A stretch of 6,652 nucleotides of DNA from Clostridiales bacterium (GTDB lineage Bacteria; Bacillota; Clostridia; Christensenellales; Aristaeellaceae). A model generated the notes under the pieces. The model searched no databases. It was not told the DNA's origin and saw only the letters and a program-made list of their open reading frames with translations. Below, one piece after another: positions 6,432 through 6,652 of this stretch (positions within the stretch are counted from its first letter, which is position 1; the number at the start of each line of letters is the position of its first letter). Position numbers and translations under genes: made by a program. The stretch covers positions 1 through 6,652 of the forward strand of contig JAAZAQ010000137.1 in assembly GCA_012514225.1 (NCBI GenBank), read 5' to 3'.

Positions 6432-6652
6432 ATGAGCGGCTCCGACGTAAAAAATCAAAAGGACCTTCGCGCGCAGGCCGGCCTGCGCGCGTCCCTTATC
6501 GGGCTGATCGCCAACGTCGGCCTGGCGGCGGCCAAGATTATCGCGGGGATGCTGTCCGGCGCCGTGTCCATCCTGGCCGACGGCGTGAACAACCTGTCCG
6601 ACGCCGGCTCCGTCGTCGTGTCGATGCTCAGCCTGCGCATGGCGCGCAAGCC
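6432..6652 (+). CDS. Cation diffusion facilitator (CDF) family metal transporter, N-terminal part, cut by window edge
   Basis: The first 73 residues of a membrane transporter continue past the right edge. After a short polar, Lys/Arg-containing N-terminus (about 1-21) comes a first membrane helix (about 22-43). It leads into SILADGVNNLSDAGSVVVSM (46-65), which strongly resembles the second helix of CDF proteins. Asp50, Asn54 and Asp57 lie where that family places metal-site residues. CDF proteins export Zn2+, Fe2+, Mn2+ or similar ions in exchange for protons; the substrate cannot be told from this fragment. The ATG at 6432 is 4 nt after the rnfB stop. No good ribosome binding site is visible, so translation may be coupled to rnfB. 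No ATG, GTG or TTG further down would preserve the first helix, which supports this start. Confidence 0.85.
   Translation, partial: MSGSDVKNQKDLRAQAGLRASLIGLIANVGLAAAKIIAGMLSGAVSILADGVNNLSDAGSVVVSMLSLRMARK
6468..6491. repeat. Perfect 24-bp GC-rich palindrome within the CDF gene start
   Basis: Bases 6468-6479 (CGCGCGCAGGCC) are followed at once by their exact reverse complement at 6480-6491. The palindrome spans exactly codons 13-20 of the CDF gene (R A Q A G L R A). An A-rich stretch precedes it (A6 at 6449-6454 and A4 at 6457-6460). On the minus strand the element therefore reads as a GC stem followed by a T-rich run, similar to an intrinsic terminator for antisense transcription. On the plus strand no T-run follows. 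With no spacer, a loop would have to come from the centre of the stem. Function is uncertain and it may be chance in GC-rich coding DNA. Confidence 0.5.

Noticed and set aside
4280..6433. A 717-codon minus-strand open frame opposite rnfD, rnfE, rnfA and rnfB
   Set aside because: Its translation is low-complexity (His, Gln, Asp, Gly-rich) with no recognisable domain, and it lies opposite four well-conserved rnf genes. Long antisense open frames are expected in GC-rich coding DNA.

Overview
The window is almost entirely one plus-strand operon for an Rnf complex, the membrane ferredoxin:NAD+ oxidoreductase that couples electron transfer to Na+ or H+ pumping. The DNA is GC-rich, genes are packed with gaps of 0-27 nt, and several starts have strong AGGAGG-type ribosome binding sites. 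RnfC is short and lacks the long Ala-rich tail of enterobacterial homologues, and RnfB is a many-cluster ferredoxin-type protein. Together these suggest a GC-rich anaerobic Clostridia-type Firmicute. That placement is inference from protein style; no rRNA or other marker is present.

Layout: (1) 1-2117, an open-ended CDS whose start lies upstream of the window. It encodes one partial and six complete FMN-binding domains of the RnfG/NqrC type in tandem. (2) 2145-3461 rnfC. (3) 3466-4407 rnfD. (4) 4400-5026 rnfE, overlapping rnfD by 8 nt. (5) 5027-5617 rnfA, starting on the base after the rnfE stop. (6) 5630-6427 rnfB. (7) 6432-6652, the N-terminal part of a cation diffusion facilitator (CDF) metal transporter, cut by the right edge. 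No stretch longer than 30 nt inside the window lacks a gene. No promoter or convincing plus-strand terminator is visible.

How the genes work together: RnfB takes electrons from ferredoxin through its iron-sulfur clusters. RnfA and RnfE carry the membrane-buried cysteines for a [2Fe-2S] centre. RnfD carries a covalent FMN site. RnfC holds FMN, an NADH site and two [4Fe-4S] clusters and reduces NAD+. The usual order is rnfCDGEAB, but no rnfG lies between rnfD and rnfE.

The main point of interest is that the only RnfG-like material in the window is the large multi-FMN-domain protein encoded just before rnfC. It may be an expanded RnfG, or an extracytoplasmic flavin chain fed by the Rnf complex. 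Three of its domains are near-identical 309-bp tandem repeats, which indicates recent amplification.
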